This document shows, piece after piece, positions 17,696 to 26,894 of a DNA stretch of 64,000 nt. The position numbers and the translations under genes are program-made. Below the pieces are notes generated by a model. The model was not told the DNA's origin. It made no database searches and saw nothing but the letters and a program-made list of their open reading frames with translations. Location: contig NZ_NMWV01000005.1 in NCBI RefSeq assembly GCF_002860405.1, positions 299,121 to 363,120 of the forward strand, given 5' to 3'. This stretch comes from Bifidobacterium imperatoris. Lineage in GTDB: Bacteria > Actinomycetota > Actinomycetes > Actinomycetales > Bifidobacteriaceae. Position 1 is the stretch's first letter. Each line of letters opens with the position of its first letter.

Positions 17696-19081
17696 GTGAA
17701 GATCAGCGTTCGTAACCTCGAGCCCACCAAGGTGAAGCTCACCGTCACTGTTGAACCGGAAGAGCTCGACCCGTTCCTGGATGAGGCCCGTAAGGAAATC
17801 GCTAAGCAGGTGAACGTCCCCGGCTTCCGTAAGGGCCACGTTCCCGGCAAGATCATCGATCAGCGCATCGGTTTTGCCGCTGTTGCCGGCGAAGCCGTGA
17901 ACAACGCAGTGCCGGAGCTGTACTCCAAGGCTCTCGAGGAGAAGAACATTCGCCCGATGGCCCAGCCTGAGTTCGATGTGCAGGAAGTCCCGCAGTCCGC
18001 TAAGGACGAGACCAAGCTGAAGTTCGTGGCCACCGTTGAGCGTCGCCCGGTCATCGAACTGCCGGAAATCGATGGCATGGAAATCGCCATCTCCAAGCCG
18101 GAAGTCAAGGATGAGGATGTCGACAAGCGCCTCGAGGCTCTACGCCAGCGCTTCGGCACCCTGGTCGGCGTTGATCGCCCGGCCACCAAGGGTGACTTCG
18201 CCAACATCGACCTGTCCGCTGAAATCGACGGCGAAGTCGTTGATTCCCAGGAAGGCGTGAGCTACGAGCTCGGCTCCAACACCATGCTCGACGGCCTGGA
18301 TGAGGCTCTCGACGGCCTGTCCGCCGGCGAGGAGACCACCTTCGAAGGCACGCTGGAAGCTGGCGAGCACGAAGGCCAGAAGGCTCAGGTCAAGGTTAAG
18401 GTCAACTCCGTCAAGGCTGAGGAACTGCCTGAGCTGAACGACGAGTTCGCTTCCGAGGCTTCCGAGTTCGACACCCTGGAAGAGCTCAAGGCTGATATCC
18501 GCAAGGCCGCCGGTCAGGATGCCGAAGGCCGTCAGGCCACCGAAGCTCGCGATGCCTTCATCGCCAAGCTGCAGGAAGGCCTCGAGATTCCGGTGCCGAA
18601 GGGCGTCAAGGCCAACATGGTCGAAGAGCAGCTCAAGGGCATGACCCCGGATCCGGAGAAGGCCACCAAGGAGCAGAAGGACGAAGCCGAGAAGACCGTC
18701 GAGAAGGATCTGCGCGATCAGATGGTGCTCGACGCTCTGGCTGAGAAGCTGGATGTCAAGGTCTCCCAGTCCGACGTCTTCAACTTCCTCGCTTCCATCG
18801 CTCAGCAGTACGGCATGGATCCGAACGCCTTCATTCAGGCCATCATCAAGAACGGCCAGCTTGGCTCCGCTGTGCAGGAAGTCGGCCGCTCCAAGGGTCT
18901 GCTCGCCGGCATGCGCGCCGTCAAGTTCACCGCTGACGGCGAAGTCGTCGACCTCTCCGGCTTCCTGGGCGATGCCGCTGAGGACGAGGAAGCTGAGTCC
19001 GTTGAGGCTGCTTCCGCTGCCGCCGCTGTGGCTGACGAGCTGTCTCAGTCTGATGAAGACAAGGCTGCTGACGCTGAGTGA
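17696..19081 (+). CDS. tig: Trigger factor
   Basis: The 461-residue ribosome-bound chaperone and prolyl isomerase begins with a ribosome-binding domain containing the signature GFRKGHVPGKII (about residues 42-53, family GFRxGxxP). An FKBP domain follows from about 160 (GDFANIDLSAEIDGE), then the helical C-terminal domain. The tail is an acidic, Ala/Glu-rich extension (from about residue 430) common in actinobacterial Tig. The start is GTG 17696 with GAGGAG upstream. Codon bias is high. Confidence 0.97.
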   Translation: MKISVRNLEPTKVKLTVTVEPEELDPFLDEARKEIAKQVNVPGFRKGHVPGKIIDQRIGFAAVAGEAVNNAVPELYSKALEEKNIRPMAQPEFDVQEVPQSAKDETKLKFVATVERRPVIELPEIDGMEIAISKPEVKDEDVDKRLEALRQRFGTLVGVDRPATKGDFANIDLSAEIDGEVVDSQEGVSYELGSNTMLDGLDEALDGLSAGEETTFEGTLEAGEHEGQKAQVKVKVNSVKAEELPELNDEFASEASEFDTLEELKADIRKAAGQDAEGRQATEARDAFIAKLQEGLEIPVPKGVKANMVEEQLKGMTPDPEKATKEQKDEAEKTVEKDLRDQMVLDALAEKLDVKVSQSDVFNFLASIAQQYGMDPNAFIQAIIKNGQLGSAVQEVGRSKGLLAGMRAVKFTADGEVVDLSGFLGDAAEDEEAESVEAASAAAAVADELSQSDEDKAADAE

Positions 19082-19115
19082 GCATAGTGTTCACGCGCTA
19101 GCGTAACTTTTTGAT

Positions 19116-19150
19116 AAGGCCCGGAACCGTTCATGGTTTCGGGCCTTACT
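19116..19150 (+). terminator. Terminator after tig
   Basis: AAGGCCCGGAACC (19116-19128), loop GTTCAT, GGTTTCGGGCCTT (19135-19147), then ACTT. Confidence 0.82.
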
Positions 19151-19204
19151 TGTGCTGGTACATACTGAGCACATACCAAGCAATACATTGTGGAAGGAAC
19201 TACC

Positions 19205-20587
19205 ATGCCGCAAACCATGAATGTCAAACGCGTAGGTTGGCTCGCTGCGGCGACCATCGTATTAGGTGCGTTGATCGGCGCAGGTGCAGGTCTGTTGACA
19301 TTGCTGCTGTACGGTGTGGAACATGTAATGCTTGGCTATATTGAAGGGCCACAACAGCCTGGACCTTTTGCTGTACCTGCTGTGCGTCGCGGAATCTCCG
19401 TGACGTTTGGCCTGACCATTGCCGGCGTTATCTGGTATTTACTGCGCAATAAGACCACCAAGGTTCCTTCAGTGAAAAAAGCTGTAGCAGGGGAGCGGAT
19501 GCCAGCGTGGCAGACCGTACTGCATGTAGTGCTGCAGATTTTCATCGTGGGCTCCGGCGCATCCATTGGCCGAGAAGTAGCGCCGCGTGAACTCGGCGCC
19601 ATGCTGGCACAACGATTCTGCGACCTGTTCCACATCGAAGGCGACCACGGTATTGACCGGCGCATGGTAGTGGCCGTGGCGGCCGGAGCTGGTTTGGGCG
19701 GCGTCTATAACGCGCCGCTTGCCGGTATGTTCTTTGCTGTGGAAATTCTGCTTGTTGATGTGACGCTTGAGAAAGTGGCCTTTGGATTGGGCATGTCCGC
19801 TGTGGCGGCATTTGTGGCCAGTTCCATCAAAGGGCATCACACGTTCTATGACATCACCGCCATGCAGCCCGAGTCAACGCCAAGTCTGATGCTGTTTGCC
19901 CTTCTTTGTGGTGTGGCTTGCGGCGTTGCCGGCGCATTGTTCCGCAAAGGCTCCTCATGGGCTGAATCGCATAAGCCAGCCGGCAAGGCCATACTGTGGC
20001 AAATGCCGCTTGCCGGTGTGTTTACCGGGCTGGTGGCGACGGCAATACCGCAGATTATGGGCAATGGCCGTGCTGCCGCACAATTGGGATTCAGCACGTT
20101 CGTTCCAGATACGGCCAAAGCTTCCGGTGCCATACAGTCGCAGGCGGCTGCTGCCGCTTCTCCGTGGACGTTATTGGCCAATGGAGCCGGGCCGATTATT
20201 CATACCGAACCGACGCTTACGCTTACCCAACTATGGATGGCAGTAGGTGTGTTGGCTGTAACCTTTGCCGCAAAAGTGGCGACAACGTTGCTGACCATTC
20301 GCTCCGGCGCTTCAGGCGGTGTACTGCAGCCTGGGATCGCCTTGGGAGCTACATTAGGCGCATTGCTTGGTTTGGTGTGGATTCTTGGTTTCCCCGCTGA
20401 TTCGGTGACCGCTTGTGCCCTGATTGGGGCTGCGGCTTTGCTGGCCGCTTCGCAGCAAGCTCCGCTGATGGCTATGTGCCTGGTCATGGAACTTACTGAA
20501 GCGCCGATAACCTTCTTCGTGCCGGTCGGATTGGCGGTCGCCGTATCCTCCATCGTCTCCAAGTGGGTGCTAAGCCATAACCATTGA
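19205..20587 (+). CDS. ClC-family chloride channel or H+/Cl- antiporter
   Basis: The 460-residue membrane protein has the ClC pattern of ten or more hydrophobic helices. GSGASIGREVAPRELGAML (about residues 116-134) takes the place of the canonical GREGP anion-binding loop, and GAGLGGVYNAPLAGMFFAVEILL follows; the later selectivity loop is RSGASGGVLQPGIALGATLG. ATG 19205 follows GGAAGGA. The Val in GREVAP is a common family variant. Whether it is a channel or an exchanger cannot be read safely. It may balance chloride or protons during acid stress. Confidence 0.88.
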   Translation: MPQTMNVKRVGWLAAATIVLGALIGAGAGLLTLLLYGVEHVMLGYIEGPQQPGPFAVPAVRRGISVTFGLTIAGVIWYLLRNKTTKVPSVKKAVAGERMPAWQTVLHVVLQIFIVGSGASIGREVAPRELGAMLAQRFCDLFHIEGDHGIDRRMVVAVAAGAGLGGVYNAPLAGMFFAVEILLVDVTLEKVAFGLGMSAVAAFVASSIKGHHTFYDITAMQPESTPSLMLFALLCGVACGVAGALFRKGSSWAESHKPAGKAILWQMPLAGVFTGLVATAIPQIMGNGRAAAQLGFSTFVPDTAKASGAIQSQAAAAASPWTLLANGAGPIIHTEPTLTLTQLWMAVGVLAVTFAAKVATTLLTIRSGASGGVLQPGIALGATLGALLGLVWILGFPADSVTACALIGAAALLAASQQAPLMAMCLVMELTEAPITFFVPVGLAVAVSSIVSKWVLSHNH

Positions 20588-20624
20588 GCCATAACTGTTG
20601 GCGAATCGGAAAAGAGAAGCACTC

Positions 20625-21005
20625 ATGTCTGAGAATACGGAAATCAGGGCTGCGCTTGAGTCACTGGCGGCAGAGCCGTTAGATGAGCAGATCATGTATT
20701 ATCGCAAGCCGTTTATGGTGTTATGGGCAGCCATTCAAGAGGCTGCCAGCGATGTCTCCGAAGATTATGATTTACCGCAGGATGTGGCTCAGTTGTGGGT
20801 TGCGGAGCAAATGCGGCGGGTTTCGGATTCCCTGGTTGATCGGCTTGCGGAAAAAGCGGTGGCCCACGGAACCAGCAAATCGAATGTGGCTCGTGCCGCA
20901 GGAGCAAGCCCCGCGAATGCCGAACGGCGTTTCCCCAGGCTGAAGGGTGAAGGTTCGCATGAGCGGCTGCTGATTGATGATGTGCTTGACGCGATGGAGG
21001 ATTGA
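20625..21005 (+). CDS. Hypothetical protein with possible helix-turn-helix
   Basis: This 126-residue soluble protein is not recognised with certainty. The N-terminal two thirds is acidic and helical, and the region SKSNVARAAGASPANAERRFPRL (about residues 86-108) reads like a helix-turn-helix. No other domain is seen. ATG 20625 is chosen for the AAAAGAGAAG stretch upstream. It lies between the ClC gene and the ClgR-like site of clpP1, on the same strand. A link to stress control is possible but unproven. Confidence 0.6.
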   Translation: MSENTEIRAALESLAAEPLDEQIMYYRKPFMVLWAAIQEAASDVSEDYDLPQDVAQLWVAEQMRRVSDSLVDRLAEKAVAHGTSKSNVARAAGASPANAERRFPRLKGEGSHERLLIDDVLDAMED

Positions 21006-21015
21006 AGATCTCCTA

Positions 21016-21028
21016 CGCTAGCCGCCAA
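21016..21028 (+). promoter_or_regulatory. ClgR-type box before clpP1
   Basis: CGCTAGCCGCCAA fits the pattern CGCT-N4-GCCNA that I recall for ClgR binding at the clpP operon of Bifidobacterium breve. It lies 92 bases before the GTG start of clpP1. The consensus is from memory and should be checked against the published footprint. Confidence 0.5.
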
Positions 21029-21107
21029 AATACAGGCGAATATTCACTTTCAGTCGCTTCAAGGCGGTAGTCTGAACAATGTTCGAGTTATTAGAAGGAG
21101 TTTCAAG

Positions 21108-21725
21108 GTGAGCAATACCTTTGCGACCTTGCCGGTTATGGCGGGCGGAGACGTACCGGCCGGCCCTGTCGACCCGATTTTCAACCGTCTGCTGAAGGAC
21201 CGCATCATTTGGATGGGCGAAGAGGTCAAGGATGATATGGCCAATCGCATCTGCGCCCAGCTGCTGATGTTGGCCGCCGAGGATCCCAAGAAGGATATCT
21301 GGCTGTACATCAACTCTCCGGGTGGTTCCATTACCGCTGGCATGGCCATCTATGACACCATGCAGCTCATCGAACCGGATGTGGCCACCGTGGGTCTGGG
21401 CATGTGCGCTTCGATGGGCCAGTTCCTACTGAGCTCCGGTACCAAGGGCAAGCGTTACCTGACTTCGCATGCCCGTGTGCTGATGCACCAGCCGTCCGGT
21501 GGCATCGGCGGTACCGCAACCGACGTGCGCATCAACGCCGAACTCATTATGGACATGAAGAAGACCATGAGTGAGCTGACCGCAGAGCAGACTGGCCACA
21601 CGGTTGAGGAAATCTACCGTGATAACGAGTATGACCACTGGTTCACCGCTCAGGAAGCGTTGGAATACGGCTTCGTGGATAAGCTCGTGACCACGCCAGA
21701 CACTATTGGAAACAAGGGGGAGTGA
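21108..21725 (+). CDS. clpP1: ATP-dependent Clp protease proteolytic subunit 1
   Basis: The 205-residue peptidase has catalytic Ser in [14 protein letters not shown] (about residue 102), His in [11 protein letters not shown] (about 127) and the C-terminal [20 protein letters not shown] handle region with the Asp. Actinobacteria carry two different ClpP subunits that work as a mixed tetradecamer with ClpX or ClpC. The start is GTG 21108 after AGAAGGAG. It ends five bases before the clpP2 start, so the pair is an operon, probably induced through the ClgR-like site upstream. Confidence 0.96.
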   Translation: MSNTFATLPVMAGGDVPAGPVDPIFNRLLKDRIIWMGEEVKDDMANRICAQLLMLAAEDPKKDIWLYINSPGGSITAGMAIYDTMQLIEPDVATVGLGMCASMGQFLLSSGTKGKRYLTSHARVLMHQPSGGIGGTATDVRINAELIMDMKKTMSELTAEQTGHTVEEIYRDNEYDHWFTAQEALEYGFVDKLVTTPDTIGNKGE

Positions 21726-21730
21726 GACTG

Positions 21731-22435
21731 ATGGCAAGTGAAGAAGCAAAGTTCGCAGCCCGCGCCGACCGTCTGGCCGGTCGTCAGGGCGTCGTTGGTT
21801 TCATGCCTGCAGCCGCTCGCACTCAGGCTGCCCAGATGCCGACGAACCGCTACATCATGCCGCAGTTCGTGGAAAAGACCCCGTACGGCATGAAGACTCA
21901 GGATGCTTACTCCCGTCTGTTCGAGGATCGCATCATCTTCCTTGGCGTACAGGTGGATGACGCTTCCGCCGACGATGTGATGGCGCAGCTGCTGGTCCTG
22001 GAATCCCAGGATCCGAACCGTGACGTGATGATGTACATCAACTCTCCGGGTGGTTCCATGACGGCCATGACCGCCATCTACGACACCATGCAGTACATCA
22101 AGCCCGACGTGCAGACCGTGTGCCTTGGCCAGGCAGCTTCCGCAGCCGCCATTCTGCTGGCCTCCGGCACCAAGGGCAAGCGTCTGATGCTGCCGAACGC
22201 TCGCGTGCTCATCCACCAGCCGGCCATCGATCAAGGTTTCGGCAAGGCTACCGAAATTGAGATTCAGGCCAAGGAAATGCTGCGCATGCGCGAATGGCTG
22301 GAGAACACGCTGGCTAAGCACACTGGTCAGGACGTGGAGAAGATTCGCCGCGATATCGAGGTGGACACCTTCCTCACCGCTTCTGAAGCCAAGGAATACG
22401 GCATCGTAGATGAGGTGCTGGAGCACCGACAGTAA
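21731..22435 (+). CDS. clpP2: ATP-dependent Clp protease proteolytic subunit 2
   Basis: The 234-residue second ClpP has catalytic Ser in GQAASAAAILLASG, His in VLIHQPAIDQG and the EVDTFLTASEAKEYGIVDEVL block. Its N-terminal 35 residues (rich in Ala, Arg, Gln) are longer than in clpP1 and may be processed. ATG 21731 is chosen because GGGGGAG precedes it at good distance; the upstream in-frame GTG overlaps that site. A perfect 12-bp hairpin follows before clpX. Confidence 0.95.
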   Translation: MASEEAKFAARADRLAGRQGVVGFMPAAARTQAAQMPTNRYIMPQFVEKTPYGMKTQDAYSRLFEDRIIFLGVQVDDASADDVMAQLLVLESQDPNRDVMMYINSPGGSMTAMTAIYDTMQYIKPDVQTVCLGQAASAAAILLASGTKGKRLMLPNARVLIHQPAIDQGFGKATEIEIQAKEMLRMREWLENTLAKHTGQDVEKIRRDIEVDTFLTASEAKEYGIVDEVLEHRQ

Positions 22436-22453
22436 TCGGTTATTCCACTAGCA

Positions 22454-22480
22454 ATGACTCCCCTCAATGAGGGGAGTCAT
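22454..22480 (+). terminator. Hairpin between clpP2 and clpX
   Basis: ATGACTCCCCTC (22454-22465), loop AAT, GAGGGGAGTCAT (22469-22480). Very stable but with no T-run, so it may set the clpP:clpX ratio by partial termination or message protection. Confidence 0.6.
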
Positions 22481-22520
22481 ATGCATATTAAGCCATTGAT
22501 AACAACGCAAAGGGGCATTC

Positions 22521-23912
22521 ATGGGACGTGTGGTGAGCTACAACGATGACATACCACGTTGCACGTTTTGCGGCAAAACCGAACGTCAAGTCAAGAAGCT
22601 GGTTGCCGGGCCGAATGCCTCCATTTGCGATGAGTGCATCGCGCTGTGTGTGGACATTATTTCCGAAGAGCGAGTCAAAGACGCTGAAATCAACTCGCTG
22701 AGCTTGCCCAAGCCAACGCAGATCTTCGAATATCTGAACCGGTACGTGGTCGGGCAGGATAACGCCAAACGCACGCTATCTGTTGCCGTATACAACCATT
22801 ACAAGCGTGTCAATATGGAACTGCGCGAAGCTGCGGAACAGTTGGACGGTAGCGAGCGAAACAATGCTTCGGATTTGGATTCCATTCCAAATAACAACAC
22901 TGCAGGCCGGCCATCGCCACGGCGAGGGAAGAGTCGACTTGATGCTTTGTCTGATGTTGAAGTGGCAAAATCCAATATTCTGCTGCTAGGGCCCACTGGC
23001 GTGGGCAAAACATATTTGGCGCAGTCCTTGGCTCGAGTGATGAATGTGCCATTCGTCATCACCGATGCCACCACGCTTACTGAGGCTGGCTATGTGGGCG
23101 ATGATGTGGAAACCGTATTGCAGCGGTTGCTTGAAGCCGCTGATGGCGATGTAAGCCGCGCGCAGCACGGCATCATCTACATTGATGAGATCGATAAGAT
23201 TGCCCGCAAGTCGGGTGAAAACACATCCATTACCCGGGACGTATCCGGCGAGGGTGTGCAGCAGGCGCTGCTGAAGATTCTTGAAGGCACCATAGCCTCT
23301 GTGCCATTGGAAGGCACACGTAAGCACAAAGATCAGGACACCGTACAAATGGATACGCGGGGCATCCTGTTCATCTGTGGTGGCGCTTTTGTGGGGCTTA
23401 CTGATATTATCCGCAAGCGTTTGGGGCGCCGTGAAACAGGATTCGGTACGAACTGGCATGATGCGGACCTCAATGACGCGCAGCTGCTCGAACAAGTCAA
23501 TGCGGACGATCTGGCTGAATTCGGATTGCTACCGGAATTCATCGGCCGTCTGCCGGTAACGAGTGTGCTTAACGAACTGGATGTGGAAGATCTGGTAGCG
23601 ATACTCACCGTGCCGGCTAACGCGTTGGTCAAGCAATATCGCAAATTGTTCGCCGTTGACGGTGTGGATTTGGAATTCACCGACAAAGCCATACGAGCCA
23701 TAGCTCAGACCGCTATAGGGCAGGGGATTGGCGCACGAGGCCTTCGCTCCATTATCGAGAAGACGCTGCAGGACACGATGTTCCAGATTCCAAGCTTGGA
23801 AGACGTGCATCAGGTCATCGTGGACCAAGCCAGTGTACTGGGGCAAAGCAGTCCGAAATTGCTGCGCGCAGCCGTAAAAACAGAGAAAATTCGTCAACTG
23901 CGTGAAGCGTAG
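22521..23912 (+). CDS. clpX: ATP-dependent Clp protease ATP-binding subunit ClpX
   Basis: The 463-residue AAA+ unfoldase begins with a C4 zinc finger (CTFCG ... CDECIALC, residues about 14-40) that recruits adaptors. The AAA+ core has Walker A GPTGVGKT, pore loop GYVGDDVE, Walker [12 protein letters not shown] and arginine-containing [11 protein letters not shown] longer than usual insert (about residues 105-145: Asn/Ser-rich then Arg-rich [12 protein letters not shown]) separates the zinc finger from the core. It delivers unfolded substrates to ClpP1P2 encoded just upstream. Confidence 0.97.
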   Translation: MGRVVSYNDDIPRCTFCGKTERQVKKLVAGPNASICDECIALCVDIISEERVKDAEINSLSLPKPTQIFEYLNRYVVGQDNAKRTLSVAVYNHYKRVNMELREAAEQLDGSERNNASDLDSIPNNNTAGRPSPRRGKSRLDALSDVEVAKSNILLLGPTGVGKTYLAQSLARVMNVPFVITDATTLTEAGYVGDDVETVLQRLLEAADGDVSRAQHGIIYIDEIDKIARKSGENTSITRDVSGEGVQQALLKILEGTIASVPLEGTRKHKDQDTVQMDTRGILFICGGAFVGLTDIIRKRLGRRETGFGTNWHDADLNDAQLLEQVNADDLAEFGLLPEFIGRLPVTSVLNELDVEDLVAILTVPANALVKQYRKLFAVDGVDLEFTDKAIRAIAQTAIGQGIGARGLRSIIEKTLQDTMFQIPSLEDVHQVIVDQASVLGQSSPKLLRAAVKTEKIRQLREA

Positions 23913-23975
23913 TGACACGATGTGAAAAGGTCCAGAAAAGGCTGTGTTCCGCGGTTTTTAAACATGTAGAACAGT

Positions 23976-24016
23976 GCGACACGCCGAGTTGCGAAGCTCA
24001 ATAGAGTGTGTATTAT
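23976..24016 (+). promoter_or_regulatory. tRNA-Arg promoter with shared upstream element
   Basis: TTGCGA (23989-23994), 16-base spacer and TATTAT (24011-24016), 26 bases before the first tRNA. GCGACACGCCGAGTTGC (23976-23992) overlaps the -35 box and matches 16 of 17 bases of the element before the tRNA-Ala pair. Confidence 0.6.
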
Positions 24017-24042
24017 AAATCGAGTTGTTTGAACGACAACAT

Positions 24043-24116
24043 GCGCCAGTAGCCCAGCGGATTAGAGCAGCTGACTACGGATCAGCAGGTCGCAGGTTCG
24101 AATCCTGTCTGGCGCA
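24043..24116 (+). tRNA. tRNA-Arg (anticodon ACG), copy 1
   Basis: The acceptor stem GCGCCAG pairs with CTGGCGC. The anticodon arm CTGA-CTACGGA-TCAG gives ACG, which after deamination to inosine reads CGU/CGC/CGA. The T-arm is CAGGTTCGAATCCTG. CCA is not encoded. Confidence 0.96.
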
Positions 24117-24145
24117 CTCCCGAACCACGGGGACAACAGTGGTAT

Positions 24146-24219
24146 GCGCCAGTAGCCCAGCGGATTAGAGCAGCTGACTACGGATCAGCAGGTCGCAGGT
24201 TCGAATCCTGTCTGGCGCA
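24146..24219 (+). tRNA. tRNA-Arg (anticodon ACG), copy 2
   Basis: Identical in sequence to the copy at 24043-24116 and separated from it by 29 bases. The pair mirrors the duplicated tRNA-Ala genes at 1.5 kb. Confidence 0.96.
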
Positions 24220-24223
24220 CGAT

Positions 24224-24256
24224 AAAGCCTCGAAAGCGAAATGCTTCCGAGGCTTT
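24224..24256 (+). terminator. Terminator of the tRNA-Arg unit
   Basis: AAAGCCTCG (24224-24232) pairs with CGAGGCTTT (24248-24256), with AGC/GCT inside, followed by TCC. Confidence 0.8.
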
Positions 24257-24281
24257 TCCAATTCTGCAGAAAGGACAGGCA

Positions 24282-25484
24282 GTGACGCAGCAGTCTCAGT
24301 ACGATTTCGATACCGTTCTCGAACGACATGGTTCCACGTCAGTCAAATGGCACATGATTGAAGAGGAAATGGGACCGGATTCCAAGGACGTGATTCCACT
24401 GTCTGTGGCGGATATGGAATTCAAGCCGGCTCCCGAAATTGTCGAGGCTCTGGCTGCCGCAGCATCCAATGACGTGTTCGGTTACGACTATGCCACGGAT
24501 GATTATTTTGCTGCGCTGGTTGGCTGGATGAAGCGCCGTCACAACTTTACGGTGGATCCGGCATGGGTGAGCCTGTCCGATGGCGTGATGCCGGCCGTCA
24601 ACACCGCGTTGCGTGCCGTAACCCATCCGGGAGATAAGGTCATCATTCAACGTCCCGTCTACTATCCGTTCACGTTCGCGGCCGAGCGCAATGGCTTGAC
24701 CATTCTCGATAACGAACTGGTATTGAATGAGGCCGAAGGCCGTTACGAGATTGATTTCGATGATCTCGAAGCCAAGGCTTCTGACCCGCGCTGTACGGCC
24801 ATGCTGCTTTGCAATCCTCACAATCCGGTCGGCCGCGTGTGGACCGTTGACGAATTGACTTGCATTGGAGACATCTGCCTAGAGCATGGCGTTTACCTGC
24901 TCTGCGATGAAATTCATGCTGATTTCGCTCACTCGGGCCATACGGTTACGATGTTCGGCACATTGGGCGATGCGTACTCGGATATTCTTTTTGAGTTCAC
25001 CGCGCCTACCAAGACCTTCAATCTTGCTGGTTTGCTGTGCTCGAACGCCATCATTACTAATCCTGATCTGAAGCGCCGATTTGATATCGCAGCGGAAAAC
25101 ATTGGCGGGCTCACCGTCAGTCATTTCGGTCTTGTGGCATGCCAGGCGGCCTATAACCATGCTGAAGCGTGGCTGGACGAGTTGCTGAAGGTCCTCGACC
25201 GTAACGTTGCCCTAGTGCGCGAATTTGCTGACCGTGTGGATGGCGTGCGATTGATTGAACCGGAAGGCACATATCTGGCATGGCTGGACTGCCGTGGTCT
25301 CGGTTTTGCAACTCCGGAGGCACAATGCGCGTTCCTGCGTGGCAAAGCACGTGTCTGGTTCGATGAAGGCTCCCTGTTCGGCCATTCCGGTGACTTCTTC
25401 GAGCGCGTCAACCTCGCTTGCCCCACAGTGCTGCTCGAACGCGTACTGAATAATATCGAACAGGCATTGGCTGAGCGTCAGTAA
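24282..25484 (+). CDS. MalY/PatB-type pyridoxal-phosphate lyase
   Basis: The 400-residue fold-type I enzyme fits the MalY/PatB group, generally C-S beta-lyases (cystathionine beta-lyase activity). The N-terminal motif VIPLSVADMEFKPAPEI, CNPHNPVGRVW (about residue 175), DEIHADFAHSG and the Schiff-base lysine in TAPTKTFNLAGLLCSN (about 245) are all visible. The start is GTG 24282 with AAAGGA upstream. With metY (49265) it could serve methionine and cysteine interconversion. It could also act as an aminotransferase; sequence alone does not settle this. Confidence 0.85.
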   Translation: MTQQSQYDFDTVLERHGSTSVKWHMIEEEMGPDSKDVIPLSVADMEFKPAPEIVEALAAAASNDVFGYDYATDDYFAALVGWMKRRHNFTVDPAWVSLSDGVMPAVNTALRAVTHPGDKVIIQRPVYYPFTFAAERNGLTILDNELVLNEAEGRYEIDFDDLEAKASDPRCTAMLLCNPHNPVGRVWTVDELTCIGDICLEHGVYLLCDEIHADFAHSGHTVTMFGTLGDAYSDILFEFTAPTKTFNLAGLLCSNAIITNPDLKRRFDIAAENIGGLTVSHFGLVACQAAYNHAEAWLDELLKVLDRNVALVREFADRVDGVRLIEPEGTYLAWLDCRGLGFATPEAQCAFLRGKARVWFDEGSLFGHSGDFFERVNLACPTVLLERVLNNIEQALAERQ

Positions 25485-25517
25485 ACACTGACAGCAATAA
25501 AGGCAATGTCATTACCT

Positions 25518-25549
25518 AAGCCCGGGGCGGAATCGTTCCCGGGCTTTAC
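25518..25549 (+). terminator. Terminator after the MalY-type gene
   Basis: AAGCCCGGG (25518-25526) pairs with CCCGGGCTT (25538-25546), followed by TACC. The loop GCGGAATCGTT may pair further. Confidence 0.8.
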
Positions 25550-25607
25550 CGTAATATGAGTAATCGGTTTGGCCGTGTCAGCATCGGCCGTAAGACGAGG
25601 AGTAATA

Positions 25608-26894
25608 ATGGCTGGGACGGACGCCAAACGGAGTGCATGGGATGTCATCAAACGAATTGCCGCATCCGATCGTATTTCCGGTTTGATTATGCTCAGCTTC
25701 GCATTACTCGGTTTAATATGCGCCAATCTGCCGTGGACCTATCATCTGTTTGAAACCATTGCGGAAACACATATTGGCATTCCGTACACCAATATTGATT
25801 TGCCGATAGGTCACTGGGCTCAGGATGGCCTGCTCACCATCTTTTTCCTGACTGTAGGACTTGAACTGAAACAGGAACTGACCACAGGCTCTCTCTCCAA
25901 TCCCAAGGCCGCTGCCGTACCAATGCTGTGCGCAGTAGGAGGCATGCTGGCCCCGCCAATCCTGTTTCTGGCAACCATCGCCGTATTCTCCCAGTACGGC
26001 CCGGGAGAGACCGGCAGCCTGATTCTCACCACTACGGGCAGCAGTATACCGTTTAGCGAAATGGCACATGGTTGGGCTGTGCCCACAGCTACGGATATCG
26101 CGTTCTCTCTAGCTGTGCTCGCACTGTTCGCCAAAGCCTTACCCGGTTCGATTCGCGCATTTCTGATGACGCTTGCCACGGTGGATGATCTGCTGGCAAT
26201 CATTCTGATTGCAGTATTCTTCTCCTCCGTGAACGCATGGTACTGGTTTATTGGCATCGCCGTATGCGCAGTGGTCTGGTCCATGCTGGTACGCATGCGC
26301 CACGTTCCGTGGATTGCCGTTGCCATAGTTGGCATTCTTGCATGGATTATGATGTTCGAAGCCGGCGTGCATCCAACACTTGCCGGCGTGGTGGTAGGCC
26401 TGTCTACGCCAGCCCGTGAAGTATATGGCGAAACCACGCCGCGTGCCGCCCGTTATGCCGAAAAACTCCAGCCGTTCTCCGCGCTTCTGGCTTTGCCGAT
26501 TTTCGCCCTGTTCGCCACAGGTGTGCACTTCGAAGAGCTCAGCCCGGCATTGATGCTGTCTCCTCTGGTTATTGCTTTGGTGGTAGCGCTCGCCGCTGGC
26601 AAACCATTGGGCATTATTACTACAGCGTGGCTGGCCACTCATCTTGGCGGACTAAAGATGGCGAAAGGACTGCGCGTAAGAGACATGATTCCTACGGCGT
26701 GCGCTTGCGGCATTGGCTTCACGGTGTCCTTCCTCATCGCATCCTTGGCATATAGCAATGCGGAGCTTTCCGCTGAAGCCAGATTCGGCGTGCTTGTTGG
26801 ATCTTTAGTGTCCGCATTGATTTCCGGCATATTATTAAGCCGGCAATCCAAACGGTATGAGCAAGCGATGGCACTTGAAGGAGATAACAAATGA
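25608..26894 (+). CDS. nhaA: Na+/H+ antiporter NhaA
   Basis: The 428-residue integral membrane protein has about twelve hydrophobic segments and the NhaA signatures: LTVGLELKQEL (about residue 85), ATDIAFSLAVLALF (about 165) and the ion-binding aspartates in LATVDDLLAIILIAVFF (about 195). It exchanges protons for sodium to control internal pH and salt. ATG 25608 follows GAGGAG. The stop overlaps the next gene by four bases (ATGA), so the two are co-translated. Confidence 0.92.
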   Translation: MAGTDAKRSAWDVIKRIAASDRISGLIMLSFALLGLICANLPWTYHLFETIAETHIGIPYTNIDLPIGHWAQDGLLTIFFLTVGLELKQELTTGSLSNPKAAAVPMLCAVGGMLAPPILFLATIAVFSQYGPGETGSLILTTTGSSIPFSEMAHGWAVPTATDIAFSLAVLALFAKALPGSIRAFLMTLATVDDLLAIILIAVFFSSVNAWYWFIGIAVCAVVWSMLVRMRHVPWIAVAIVGILAWIMMFEAGVHPTLAGVVVGLSTPAREVYGETTPRAARYAEKLQPFSALLALPIFALFATGVHFEELSPALMLSPLVIALVVALAAGKPLGIITTAWLATHLGGLKMAKGLRVRDMIPTACACGIGFTVSFLIASLAYSNAELSAEARFGVLVGSLVSALISGILLSRQSKRYEQAMALEGDNK

